Shown here piece by piece: positions 33,101-40,963 of a DNA stretch of 64,000 nucleotides. Each line of letters begins with the position of its first letter. Position 1 is the stretch's first letter. The translations under genes were made by a program, and so were the position numbers. Below the pieces are notes generated by a model. The model was not told where the DNA came from. It was given only the letters and a program-made list of their open reading frames with translations, and made no database searches. Source of the DNA: Actinomycetota bacterium (GTDB taxonomy: Bacteria; Actinomycetota; Acidimicrobiia; Acidimicrobiales; JAJPHE01); assembly GCA_021325435.1 (NCBI GenBank), contig JAJPHE010000135.1, positions 37,337-101,336 on the forward strand, written 5' to 3'.

Positions 33101-33557
33101 GGGTGGCCCCGGCCGCCACCTCGCCGCACACGCCGAGGCCGGCCAGGACCAGCTGGCAGAAGCCGTGGGTCGTGGTGATGGTGGCGGCGTCGAACACGGC
33201 GAGGGCGTCGGCCAACCGGCGTCGGCGGGTCTCCACCACGTCGATTGAGCCTTGAGCGAGCAGGCGGAGGACGTCGTCGTCGGCCGGCTCCTCGCCGGTG
33301 AGAAGGAAGCGGGCCAGACCCTCCTCGGCGCTCAGCAACCGCCCCCGCACCCTGTCGCGCAGCTCGCCCGTAGCCATGCGGGTGAAGGTGACAGCCAGGA
33401 TGTGCTCGAGGGGTGTTCCGTCGGCGACCAGGCGGGCGGTGAGGGCGGCGATGGTGAAGGTCTTGCCCGTGCCGGCGCTGGCTTCGAGCACGGTGACGCC
33501 GGGGCCGGGCAACGGGCCGCACACGTCGAACGGGACCATCGGCTCGGCCGTCTTCAC
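30114..33557 (-). CDS. recB: Exodeoxyribonuclease V beta subunit (RecB helicase-nuclease)
   Basis: 1147 residues. Walker A EASAGTGKTFT at 25-35, AVTFTRMATGELRDRVR (Ia), VVLVDEFQDTDPIQWQV (II), LVLIGDPKQAVYAFRGADV (III), VLTVHRAKGLEFPVVYCP (V) and LYVALTRARHQAVIW (VI) give a full UvrD-like 3'-5' motor. The C-terminal nuclease has FVADYKTNRL (Asp and Lys of the RecB nuclease motif) and LQALLYSVALHRYLR. Start GTG 33557 overlaps the recC stop (GTGA). It unwinds and degrades broken DNA ends until regulated by a Chi-like site. Confidence 0.95.
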   Translation of the reverse strand: MKTAEPMVPFDVCGPLPGPGVTVLEASAGTGKTFTIAALTARLVADGTPLEHILAVTFTRMATGELRDRVRGRLLSAEEGLARFLLTGEEPADDDVLRLLAQGSIDVVETRRRRLADALAVFDAATITTTHGFCQLVLAGLGVCGEVAAGATLLEDPRDLVDEVVDDLFVRGVLQWGGLPFGRKDAQRIGRQAFANPDTPLDPDPELDRSDLRGRLARRTREEVARRLLDANLLTYDDLLGRLARTLSDAERGEAACARLRQRYRVVLVDEFQDTDPIQWQVVRQAFGTGDTTLVLIGDPKQAVYAFRGADVYAYLEAARQADRRFTLSDNWRSDESLLAAYDVLLNPLRLGHPDIPYRKVTATATHHKPGLRKAPVNTALRARVLHSAEHDLPITDAQRLVQKDAALDFVAADLAADVVRLLGSDAQLVRWNGDGSEGGCRTIAPGDVAVLVRTNRQAAIVQGALRALDVPAVVAGTASVFETAAARHWLRLLEALEQPASRPRAAAVALTPFIGMVAEEVAAAGEEVWEDVHSRLHRWADTLRRRGVSTLFRSVTHEGSLPGRVLAAEEGERELTDLSHVAQLLHAEGAAGQLGPPALRAWLARRIEEAGDESTEAEQRSRRLDSDAAAVQVLTVHRAKGLEFPVVYCPYLWDVGRGGGDGPVVFHDPDDENLRKLDVSGRDGPSYRQHAQTHLEEERGEDLRHLYVALTRARHQAVIWWARVSDCHRSPLARILLTRDGEGNVSLGAPRVPKDQEIHDRFVDLAGRAPGSISVERCSGPTGERWRPETSEASANLTLAEFERSLDARWRRTSYSGITAAAHDELVGSEPEEPAITDEPGSEAAAPVAGAAADRSSAADEQRLRAVLSPLGDMAGGAEVGTFVHRLFERIDFAAADLAADIGSALSAEHHRRPAGLQETDILVAGLEAAITTPLGPLAGGARLADVARGDRLDELSFEFPLAGGDRPEGEVLTSDLARLFADHVPAGAPGAESPLAGYAERLADPVLASHLRGYLTGSLDLVFRRRHPGGVQRFFVADYKTNRLTVDGEALSAWHYRPAALDAEMQRLHYPLQALLYSVALHRYLRWRLPGYDPDENIGGVLYLFVRGMVGPTTPLVDGQPCGVFAWRPPIGLLTAVSDLLDGIS

Positions 33558-36500
33558 CGGAGGTCCTGCCGGGCCAGCAGCGGGTCCCACAGCCGGCGGG
33601 CCAGCCGACCGAAACGGGTCTTCTCCGCCTCGGCCCAGCCGGGGCCGCACTCGTCCGCCCCCGGCCGCTCGGCCAGCACCACGTCGAAATCGAAGCCCCG
33701 GCCCAGCACCATCACGTGCTCGGCGTCGGCGTCCTCGCCGTCGTAGTTGTAGCGCGACGCCCACGCATCCCGGGCCGGCCGCACCGGCTCGTCGCCGGCC
33801 GTGACCGCTCGGGCCCAGGCCGCCGACGCTTCGCAGTACAACGGCAGGGGCTGGCGCATGCCCCGGTCGTAGAGGTCGACGACCGCGGCCAGGGCGTCGA
33901 TGGCCGCGGCCCGGCGCTGCGCCGGCCCTCCCCCGAACGGCGCCAGCTCGGCGACCGCCACCTTCGGCGGCCCGTTGCGGTTGCTCGCCGCCCGCCCGAC
34001 CGTCGCCGCCGCCGCCGCCAGCTCGGGGTGCGACGCGGCCAGGGCCAGGAAGCGGACCCACGCCGCCAGCTGATGCTTGGCCGCCAGGCGCGAGTAGATG
34101 CAGCGCAGGATCGTCCCGTCGCGCACCCCGGCCACGGTGCCGACCAACGACCGCCCGTCGGGCAGGTCGAGGTTCACCTCCACCGACTCGGCGTCGGCCT
34201 TGGAGCAGGGAAGCGACTCCACCGCGGCGAGGAGAGCCTCCACCACCGGCGCCACGTCCTCGAGGACGGCGTCACCGAGCGGCCCGGGAGGCAGGAGGCC
34301 CCGTCCCCGCTCGGCGGCCATGGCCCGCTCCGGGTCGACCCCGGCCAGCCGGGCCTCGAGCAGGCGGTCGCCGACGGCCCATTTCTCGAGGCCGTCGAGC
34401 TCGACCGGCAGCGAGTCACACAGTTGATCGGGTACGTCGCTGGCGTAGACGCCCAGCCGCTCGCGCAGAAAGGCCCGCACCGGATGCTCGACGAAGCGGA
34501 CCAGCGACTCGAGGGCAACGACCGGCGCCTCGAGCGGCGGCAACGGGTCCGACAGGAACACCCGGGCGGGATGGCGGGCCTCGGTGAGCGCCCGCGCCCC
34601 TTCGAGGTTCACCGCGTCGAAGCTCCACGGGCCGGCGCCGCCGGGCCCGCCGGCGGAGAAGTTGCGGGGGTCGAACGGCTGGAGGGGGTGACGGACCACC
34701 ACCACGTCGCGGGGCCGGCCCCGCTCGGAGCGCACCGTGCGGTCGATGACGTCGAGCAACTCGGCGACCGGCACCGCCGGCGGCCGCTCCTGGTTGGTGC
34801 GCTGGTCGCGCCCCTCGTAGGTGATGACCAGATGCTCGGTGGCGGCGAGCAGGGCGTCGAGGAGCAGCTGTCGGTCCTCGCTGCGGGTGTCGCGGTCACC
34901 GACGCGGGGATGGGCGAGCAGCAGGTCGTCGCCGTCCTGTTCGTTGTGGCGGGGGAACACTCCGTCATCCAGCCCGAGCAGGCACACCACCCGGTGGGGC
35001 ACGGATCTCATCGGCACCAGCGTGCAGATGGTCAGGTCGCCGGTGCGGAAGTTGGCCCGGGTGGGACGGCCCCGCAGCCGCTCGGCCAACAGGGCTGACG
35101 CCTCGGCCCGGTCGATGAGCGGGCCGTCCCCACGTGGTGACTCGTCCACAGCCCCCCGGGCCGATTCCTCCACCACCTCGCCCAACACCCGGTGCAGCTG
35201 CTCGTGCTGCCAGGCGTCTCCGGTGTCGGCGACCGCCAGCCGTTCGGCGCCCGCCGCCAGGGCGGTGGCCCATCCCTCCACCGGCAGGGGTCCCTGCAGC
35301 TCGGCCAGGGTGAGCGCCAGCCGCTCGACCAGCTCCGCCAGCCGTCCGGCCAGGTCGACCGACCCGCTGGAGACGTCGTCGTAGGGCAGCGCCCCGCCGA
35401 ACAGCCGTTGGTCGTCCTCGGCCATCGTCACCCCGAGGAGGAGACGGTCGAGCCCGGAGCTCCAGGTGTTGGCCTCGACGTGGGCCAGGCCCCATCCGGC
35501 CCGGTGCTGGGCGTCGAGACCCCAGCGCACCCCCGTGCCCGCCAGCCACCGCTCGATCTGGGACAGGTCCTCCTCGTCGAAGCGGAAGCGCCGGCTCACC
35601 GGCTCGCGGGTCGCCAGGTCGAGGACCTGCGAGGCGGTGACCCGGCCGCCGGCCAGCTCGAGGAGGAGGGCGGCCACGCCGAGCAGCGGGTTGGTCTGGC
35701 GCAACGAACGGTCGGCGAGCCGCACCCGGAGGCGGGGCAGCCCGCCGGCGGTCGTCTCCTCCTCGGTCTCGCCCGCCCCGAACACCGCCTGGACCAGCGG
35801 GGCGAACGACTCGATGTCCGGGCACATGACGATGACGTCGCGGGGCTCGAGGGTGGGGTCGGCGGCCAGCAGGTGGAGGATGGCGTCGCGCACCACCTCG
35901 ACCTGGCGCGACCGGCCGTGGCACGAGTGGATCCGGATGCTGCTGTCTGTTTGGTCGAGAACGGGCCGGCCGTCCCCGGCGGCATCGGGAGCCCCCTTGC
36001 CGCGCGGGCTGCGATCAGCCCGGACGTCGGCCTGGATCAACCCGAGCAGGGTCGTCGGCGACTCCGGCTCGTCGGTCACCGCCCGGTGCTCCCCCCCTCC
36101 GACGCCGTGGGACGCCAGCACCAGCTGCATCTCGCGGGCGTCTCGTCCCCACGAGCGCAGCAGAGGGTGGGAGGGCAGGCCGGCGGTCGGATCGTCGTCG
36201 CGCGCCAGGTCCCAGGGCGGACGGGGGGCGGCGGCGGCGACCTTCTCCCACAGCGCCCCGGACGGGTGGAGGAGGAACAGGTGGACGTCGCGGGCCACGG
36301 CCACCGCCTCCAGGACCCGCAGGTGACTCGACGGCAGCCGGGTCAGCCCGAACAGGGACAGCCGCGACGGCAGCTCCAACAGCTCGGGATGCTCGGCCAG
36401 CCGGACCGACGCCTCCTCGAACCGCTCGGCCGGGCTGGGCTCGCCGATCCGGTGGCGCAGCCGTAGCCACAGCTCCGCCTGCCAGTGCTGCTGGGGGTCG

Positions 36501-37015
36501 GGCGGCCCCTGCCGGTCTCCCTTCGCCCACGCCCGGATCAGGTCGGGGCGGTGGACCCCGTAGCGGTCGTACAGGTCGGCGAGGTGGCGGACGGTCGAGA
36601 AGCGGCGCAGGCGGGCCTCACCCTCCGCGCTCGGTGCTGAGGCCGACCGCAGGTGGGCGGCCAGCGGAGCGAGGAACGCCTCGTCGAGGTGGGCATCGAC
36701 CAGCTCGAGCAGGGGCCACACCGAACGCTCGGGAGGCCAGGGGTCCGCCTTGGGATCGAATCCGCACGCCAGTGACGTCGCCGCCCCCACCAGGCTGCCG
36801 GGGAAGGGGAAGTCGATATTGGCGCACACCCCGTCGGCCCGATCGGCGGAGGTGCCCAACCGGTGCGACAGCCGCTGGGTGACCCACCGCTCCACTCCCC
36901 TGGTGGGGACGGCCACCACCTCGCTGGCCATCGGGTCCTCGAGGGGCTGGGCGAGCAGGTCCCCGAGCGCGGCGACCAGCTGATCAGCTCTCTCCGAACG
37001 GTGTACGTGCAGCAA
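33554..37015 (-). CDS. recC: Exodeoxyribonuclease V gamma subunit (RecC)
   Basis: 1153 residues. LHVHRSERADQLVAALGDLL, VVAVPTRGVERWVTQRLSHRLG and CANIDFPFPG mark the RecC N-terminus; IRIHSCHGRSRQVEVVRDAIL, DVIVMCPDIESFAPLV and VVCLLGLDDGVFPR follow, all characteristic. RecC holds inactive helicase and nuclease folds and recognises Chi. The start is TTG 37015, with GGAGG five bases upstream; no better ATG or GTG exists near the family N-terminus. The ribosome site lies in a perfect 7-bp hairpin, which may restrain expression of the recC-recB-recD operon. Confidence 0.93.
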   Translation of the reverse strand: MLHVHRSERADQLVAALGDLLAQPLEDPMASEVVAVPTRGVERWVTQRLSHRLGTSADRADGVCANIDFPFPGSLVGAATSLACGFDPKADPWPPERSVWPLLELVDAHLDEAFLAPLAAHLRSASAPSAEGEARLRRFSTVRHLADLYDRYGVHRPDLIRAWAKGDRQGPPDPQQHWQAELWLRLRHRIGEPSPAERFEEASVRLAEHPELLELPSRLSLFGLTRLPSSHLRVLEAVAVARDVHLFLLHPSGALWEKVAAAAPRPPWDLARDDDPTAGLPSHPLLRSWGRDAREMQLVLASHGVGGGEHRAVTDEPESPTTLLGLIQADVRADRSPRGKGAPDAAGDGRPVLDQTDSSIRIHSCHGRSRQVEVVRDAILHLLAADPTLEPRDVIVMCPDIESFAPLVQAVFGAGETEEETTAGGLPRLRVRLADRSLRQTNPLLGVAALLLELAGGRVTASQVLDLATREPVSRRFRFDEEDLSQIERWLAGTGVRWGLDAQHRAGWGLAHVEANTWSSGLDRLLLGVTMAEDDQRLFGGALPYDDVSSGSVDLAGRLAELVERLALTLAELQGPLPVEGWATALAAGAERLAVADTGDAWQHEQLHRVLGEVVEESARGAVDESPRGDGPLIDRAEASALLAERLRGRPTRANFRTGDLTICTLVPMRSVPHRVVCLLGLDDGVFPRHNEQDGDDLLLAHPRVGDRDTRSEDRQLLLDALLAATEHLVITYEGRDQRTNQERPPAVPVAELLDVIDRTVRSERGRPRDVVVVRHPLQPFDPRNFSAGGPGGAGPWSFDAVNLEGARALTEARHPARVFLSDPLPPLEAPVVALESLVRFVEHPVRAFLRERLGVYASDVPDQLCDSLPVELDGLEKWAVGDRLLEARLAGVDPERAMAAERGRGLLPPGPLGDAVLEDVAPVVEALLAAVESLPCSKADAESVEVNLDLPDGRSLVGTVAGVRDGTILRCIYSRLAAKHQLAAWVRFLALAASHPELAAAAATVGRAASNRNGPPKVAVAELAPFGGGPAQRRAAAIDALAAVVDLYDRGMRQPLPLYCEASAAWARAVTAGDEPVRPARDAWASRYNYDGEDADAEHVMVLGRGFDFDVVLAERPGADECGPGWAEAEKTRFGRLARRLWDPLLARQDLR

Positions 37016-37019
37016 CGGT

Positions 37020-37036
37020 CCCTCCGTCTCGGAGGG
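37020..37036 (-). promoter_or_regulatory. Hairpin enclosing the recC ribosome site
   Basis: CCCTCCG (37020-37026), a 3-base turn, CGGAGGG (37030-37036). On the minus-strand message the downstream arm is GGAGGG, the Shine-Dalgarno of recC, four bases from the TTG start. The arm is fully paired with the upstream CCCTCCG, so translation initiation may be limited until the hairpin opens. Confidence 0.5.
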
Positions 37037-37178
37037 TACGCCGAGGCTGTGACAACCCAGGAGACCCCGGTGATGTCAGTGGTTTTGGCGTAATCAGACG
37101 TTGCCCAACGGGCGCGTCATCGCCTCCCGTTTGGTGATGTGGGGTGACGCCTTTTTCCGCGGGAGGACCGACCCGGCC

Positions 37179-38423
37179 CTAACCGTCGCCGAACTGCCGG
37201 CGCACCTGGGCGAAGGCGGCGTCGGTGGCCGTAAGCACCCGGTCGATGTCCTCGTCCCCGTGGGCGGTGCACAGGAACCAGTTGTGACCAGGGTGCAGGT
37301 AGGCGCCGTGCTCGAGGGCGGTGACGGAGAAGACCGATCCCCGCTCGTGGTCCTCGTCGGCCGCGAAGCTCAGGTACGGCATCTGCACCGGCCCGGTCTG
37401 GTTGATGCTGAGGCCGTAGGTGGAGGCCTGGTCGGCCAGGCCCTGGCGTAGCCGGGCGCCGGCCCGCTCCATGCGGGCCACTCCATCCTCGTCGCGCAGC
37501 ACGTCCAGGTTGGCCACGGCCGCGGCCATCGGCACGGCCGAGAACCAGAACGATCCGGTGACGAAGGGGCGGGTGGCGGCCTCCCGCAGGGAGTCGGTGC
37601 CGGTTACGGCGGCGATGGGGTAGCCGTTGGCCAGCGCCTTGCTCCACGCCGCCAGGTCCGGCTCGACTCCCAGCCATTCCCAGCTGCCGCCGTGGTTGAG
37701 CCGGAAGCCGGTGCGGACCTCGTCGAGGATCAGGGCGGCGCCGGTCCGGTCGCACAGCTGACGGACCCCACGGGCGAAGCCGGGATCCGGCAGCTCCTGG
37801 TCGAACCCGGCGTCGTGGCGGAACGGCGAGACGAGCACGGCAGCGAGGTCGTCGCCGGCCCGGTCGGCGGCCTCCTCCACGCTGGCCAGGTCGTTGTAGC
37901 GGTACTTGATGAGGTGGGCCCGGTCCTCCAGCGTGGTGCCGTCGCGGCGCGGGCTGCACCAGGGCGCGGCCCCGTGATAGGCGCCCCGCGCCACCAGCAC
38001 CTTGCGCCGTCCGGTCGCCGCCCGGGCGATCGTCACGCACATGGTGGTGGCGTCGGTGCCGTTCTTGGCGAACATGGCCCAGTCGGCGTGGGCGATCCGC
38101 TCGACCAGCAGCTCGGCCAGCTCGACCATCACCGGCGACGGTCCGTTCTGACAGTCTCCGCGGGCCAGCTGGGCGGCGGCCGCCTCCTCCACCTTGGGAT
38201 GACGGTGGCCGGCGACGATCGGACCGAAGCTGCACAGCAGGTCGACGTACTCGTTGCCGTCGACATCCCAGATCCGGCAGCCATCGGCCCGCTCGAAGAA
38301 CTGGGGGAATCCCGGAGGAAGAAGGGCGGTGTGCTGGTGCCCGTACATCCCCCCGGGTATCACCGCCGTCGCCCGCTTGCGCAGGGCGTCGTCGTTCGTC
38401 CTGAGACGTCCGATCAGGCTCAC
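37179..38423 (-). CDS. Class III aminotransferase, glutamate-1-semialdehyde aminomutase-like
   Basis: 414 residues of fold-type I PLP enzymes. VIPGGMYGHQH, GCRIWDVDGNEYVDLLCSFGPIVAGHRHP and FAKNGTDATTMCVTIARAATGR follow the GSA aminomutase pattern; ALILDEVRTGFRL carries the pyridine-N aspartate (Asp234), and AWSKALANGYPI the Schiff-base lysine (Lys262). SPFRH replaces the usual EPV stretch, so a transaminase acting on another amino acid is more likely than tetrapyrrole biosynthesis. Start GTG 38423 has GGGGGG 6 nt before it. Confidence 0.85.
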   Translation of the reverse strand: MSLIGRLRTNDDALRKRATAVIPGGMYGHQHTALLPPGFPQFFERADGCRIWDVDGNEYVDLLCSFGPIVAGHRHPKVEEAAAAQLARGDCQNGPSPVMVELAELLVERIAHADWAMFAKNGTDATTMCVTIARAATGRRKVLVARGAYHGAAPWCSPRRDGTTLEDRAHLIKYRYNDLASVEEAADRAGDDLAAVLVSPFRHDAGFDQELPDPGFARGVRQLCDRTGAALILDEVRTGFRLNHGGSWEWLGVEPDLAAWSKALANGYPIAAVTGTDSLREAATRPFVTGSFWFSAVPMAAAVANLDVLRDEDGVARMERAGARLRQGLADQASTYGLSINQTGPVQMPYLSFAADEDHERGSVFSVTALEHGAYLHPGHNWFLCTAHGDEDIDRVLTATDAAFAQVRRQFGDG

Positions 38424-38481
38424 GCTGTCCCCCCAGTCCTCACGAGCTGCAAACCCACTGTGCGGCCCCGCCGCCGGCCCG

Positions 38482-39954
38482 TCAAGCGGGTCGCTGCACC
38501 GGCCCGGCGGACCAGGCGCTGGCGTTCACCGGAAGCCGGACGGTGAAGACGCTGCCTCCCTCGGGGCGGGGGGCGGCGTCGACCGTGCCCCCGTGGGCCG
38601 ACACGATGGCGGCCACGATCGACAGCCCGAGGCCGGCGCCGCCGCTGGAGCGCGACCGCGAGGGATCGGCGCGGAAGAACCGCTCGAACACCTTCTCCGC
38701 CTGGTCCGGAGGGAGGCCGGGGCCGTCGTCCTCCACCTGGCACACCGCTTGTTCCTCCTGGCGGGTTATCGCGACGGTGGCGCGCGTGCCCGGGGGGGTG
38801 TGGGCCCTGACGTTGCTGAGCAGGTTGTCGAGCACCTGGCGCAGACGGGCGGCGTCGCCGAGCACCTCCACCGGCCCGTCGGCCACCAGGCGGACCGGCC
38901 AGTCGGGACCGACGGCGGTGGCGGCCTCGACCGCCTCGGCGGCCACGCCGACCAGCTCGACGGGGGCCTGTTCGAGGGGGCGGCCCTCGTCCATCCGGGC
39001 CAGGAGCAGAAGATCGTCGACCAGCTGGCCCATGCGGGTGGTCTCGGCCCGGATGCCCGTCATCACCCGGGCCAGGTCGTCGGGTCGGCGGTCGGCGCCC
39101 CGGTCGAACAACTCGGCGTAGGCGGACACGGCCGCCACCGGCGTGCGCAGCTCGTGGGAGGCGTCGGCGACGAAACGGCGCAACCGTCCTTCGGAGCGGC
39201 GCAGCTCGGCTTCGGTCGTGTCCCGCGCCGCGAAGGCGTCCTGGATCCGGGCCAGCATCACGTTCAGCGACTGGGCCAGGCGGCCCACCTCGGTGCGGTC
39301 AGACTCCCCCGGCACCCGCTCGTCGAGCTTGCCCTCGGCGATGGCCCCGGCGGTCGCTTCGATGTCGGCCAGCGGGTGGAGGCCGACGCGCACGAGCCAC
39401 CAACCGGCGACGCCGGCGAGGAGCAGGGCGCCGGCGGTGACGGCCAGCTCGATGCCCAGCAGCCGGTGCAGCGTGCCCTCGGTCTCCGACAGGGGCTCGG
39501 CGAGGACCAGCACGTAGCCGGCGGCGATCTGGGACGCCCGCACCCGGAACGAGGGCCCGCCCGCCTGGGACGACGGGGCGTCGAAGTACACGGTCGGCTC
39601 ACCAGCAGGATCCTGGGCGGTGCTGAACCCGGAGATCTGATTCGGCAGCCGGGGCGAGAAGCTCTGCCCACCCCGCATGTAGGCCGGCAGCACGACGACG
39701 CTCGACCCGTCCGGTCCGAGCAGGTCGACGAATGTCTCCGGCGCCACCTGCTGGATGCGGCCACCCCCGAAGCCGGGGCCGAAGCCGCGTCCGGTCAGCG
39801 CCTGCTCGATGGGGATGTGGGTGGCCTGCAGGCTGTCGTCGATCCGCGAGAGGAGGAAGGACCGCAGCGACGAGTAAGTCGCCACGTCGGCGGCGAGCAG
39901 TGCCAAGAGGGCCACCGCCCCCAGGGCCAGCAGCAGTCGGGCCCGCAACGACAC
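38482..39954 (-). CDS. Sensor histidine kinase (HAMP-HisKA-HATPase), MprB/TrcS-like layout
   Basis: 490 residues. One helix at 5-25, an extracytoplasmic sensor of about 140 residues (40-160), a second helix at about 167-188, HAMP at 190-243, HisKA with FVADASHELRTPVAAV (His267), and an HATPase domain with N-box LDNLLSNVRAHTPPGT, EDDGPGLPPDQAEKVFERFF and GGAGLGLSIVAAIVSAHGG. It autophosphorylates and passes phosphate to the response regulator encoded 3 bp upstream. GTG 39954 is the start. The divergent HtrA operon is the likely target. Confidence 0.92.
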   Translation of the reverse strand: MSLRARLLLALGAVALLALLAADVATYSSLRSFLLSRIDDSLQATHIPIEQALTGRGFGPGFGGGRIQQVAPETFVDLLGPDGSSVVVLPAYMRGGQSFSPRLPNQISGFSTAQDPAGEPTVYFDAPSSQAGGPSFRVRASQIAAGYVLVLAEPLSETEGTLHRLLGIELAVTAGALLLAGVAGWWLVRVGLHPLADIEATAGAIAEGKLDERVPGESDRTEVGRLAQSLNVMLARIQDAFAARDTTEAELRRSEGRLRRFVADASHELRTPVAAVSAYAELFDRGADRRPDDLARVMTGIRAETTRMGQLVDDLLLLARMDEGRPLEQAPVELVGVAAEAVEAATAVGPDWPVRLVADGPVEVLGDAARLRQVLDNLLSNVRAHTPPGTRATVAITRQEEQAVCQVEDDGPGLPPDQAEKVFERFFRADPSRSRSSGGAGLGLSIVAAIVSAHGGTVDAAPRPEGGSVFTVRLPVNASAWSAGPVQRPA

Positions 39955-39957
39955 GGG

Positions 39958-40656
39958 CTAGGCCGGCTCCCGGAGGGCGTAGCCCACCAGGCGGATGGTG
40001 TGGATCAGGGACGGCCCGTGGGCGTCGAGCTTCTTACGCAGATAGCTGACGTAGGTCTCGACCACGTTGGCGTCGCCGCCGAAGTCGTAGTGCCACACGT
40101 GGTCGAGGATCTGCGACTTCGACAGGACCCGGCGCGGGTTCAGCAGGAAGAAGCGCAACAGGGCGAACTCGGTGGCCGTCAGCTGGATGGCGTTACCCGC
40201 CCGGCGCACCTCGTGGGCCTCCTCGTCCATCTCGACGTCGGCGAAGCGCAGCAGCGAACCGTCCTCGGGCTCGGCCCCGGTGCGGCGCAGGATGGCGTGG
40301 ACCCGGGCCACCAGCTCGGCCAGCGAGAACGGCTTGGTCACGTAGTCGTCGCCCCCGACGGTGAGGCCGGCGACCTTGTCCTCCACCGCGTCGCGGGCGG
40401 TGAGGAACAGGACCGGCACCCGGATGCCGTCGGAACGCAGCCGGCGGGTCACCTCCAGCCCGTCGAGGTCGGGGAGCATCACGTCGAGCACGATGAGGTC
40501 GGGCGGGTTCTCCTGGGCCGCGGCCAGCGCCTTGCGGCCGGTGGACGCCTCGGAGACGTCAAAGCCCTCGTAGCGCAGGGACGTGGCCACGGCGTCGACG
40601 ATGGACGGCTCGTCGTCGACGACCAGGACCCTTCGCTTCTCCGTGGCGGCTGGCAT
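39958..40656 (-). CDS. OmpR/PhoB-family response regulator
   Basis: 232 residues. Receiver domain with acidic pair Asp14-Asp15, phosphoacceptor Asp58 in LIVLDVMLPD, Thr86 and Lys108 (VTKPF). The winged-helix effector has ATEFALLRFFLLNPRRVLSK, HVWHYDFGGDANVVETYVSYLRKKL and IHTIRLVGYAL. ATG 40656 has GGAGG about 4 nt upstream. It is first in its operon and faces the HtrA gene across 307 bp. The gene order response regulator-kinase next to a PDZ protease recalls MprAB-PepD of mycobacteria, where envelope stress activates the protease gene; here the protease is divergent. Confidence 0.93.
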   Translation of the reverse strand: MPAATEKRRVLVVDDEPSIVDAVATSLRYEGFDVSEASTGRKALAAAQENPPDLIVLDVMLPDLDGLEVTRRLRSDGIRVPVLFLTARDAVEDKVAGLTVGGDDYVTKPFSLAELVARVHAILRRTGAEPEDGSLLRFADVEMDEEAHEVRRAGNAIQLTATEFALLRFFLLNPRRVLSKSQILDHVWHYDFGGDANVVETYVSYLRKKLDAHGPSLIHTIRLVGYALREPA

Positions 40657-40839
40657 GCGACCTCCCAGTCACCATTGTCGACCAGCCCCTACCCCGGCTG
40701 CTGAACGCTGCCTGTGGACCGGCTGTGAATCCGGGCCGGGTCCCCGGGGCCGGCGAGGGCCGGCCGGAAGCCGTGGTCGGCGGACGTTACGTACCGGCGC
40801 CAGCCCTGGGGATGGACGCCCGGCGACCGGGGCCCCGCC

Positions 40840-40874
40840 CTGAGAGACGGCTCAGCAAGCGCACAGTGGGCTCA
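40840..40874. promoter_or_regulatory. Candidate operator in the 307-bp regulator-HtrA gap
   Basis: This gap (40657-40963) has no coding sequence that I can support. It contains CTGAG-N6-CTCAG (40840-40855) and a direct repeat GGCTCA at 40849 and 40869, starts exactly 20 bp apart, or two helical turns. OmpR-type regulators bind direct repeats on one face of DNA. It lies about 90 bp before the HtrA start. A TACGTA palindrome near 40790 is also present. The target assignment is inference. Confidence 0.35.
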
Positions 40875-40963
40875 CAACTTGGGGGTCGATAGTCCTTACC
40901 GAGCGGCCCGCCGGCGCGGGCGACGAGATCGAAACCCCCACGAGGCGGGAAGAGGAGGAAGCG

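Noticed and set aside
30306..33248. Long plus-strand open frame of about 980 codons opposite recB
   Set aside because: The opposite strand encodes a full RecB with all motifs; the antisense frame is low-complexity Gly/Val/Arg sequence produced by high GC content.
40657..40963. Small coding frames in the regulator-HtrA gap
   Set aside because: Short frames here lack ribosome sites and protein-like composition; the gap is better explained as regulatory DNA.
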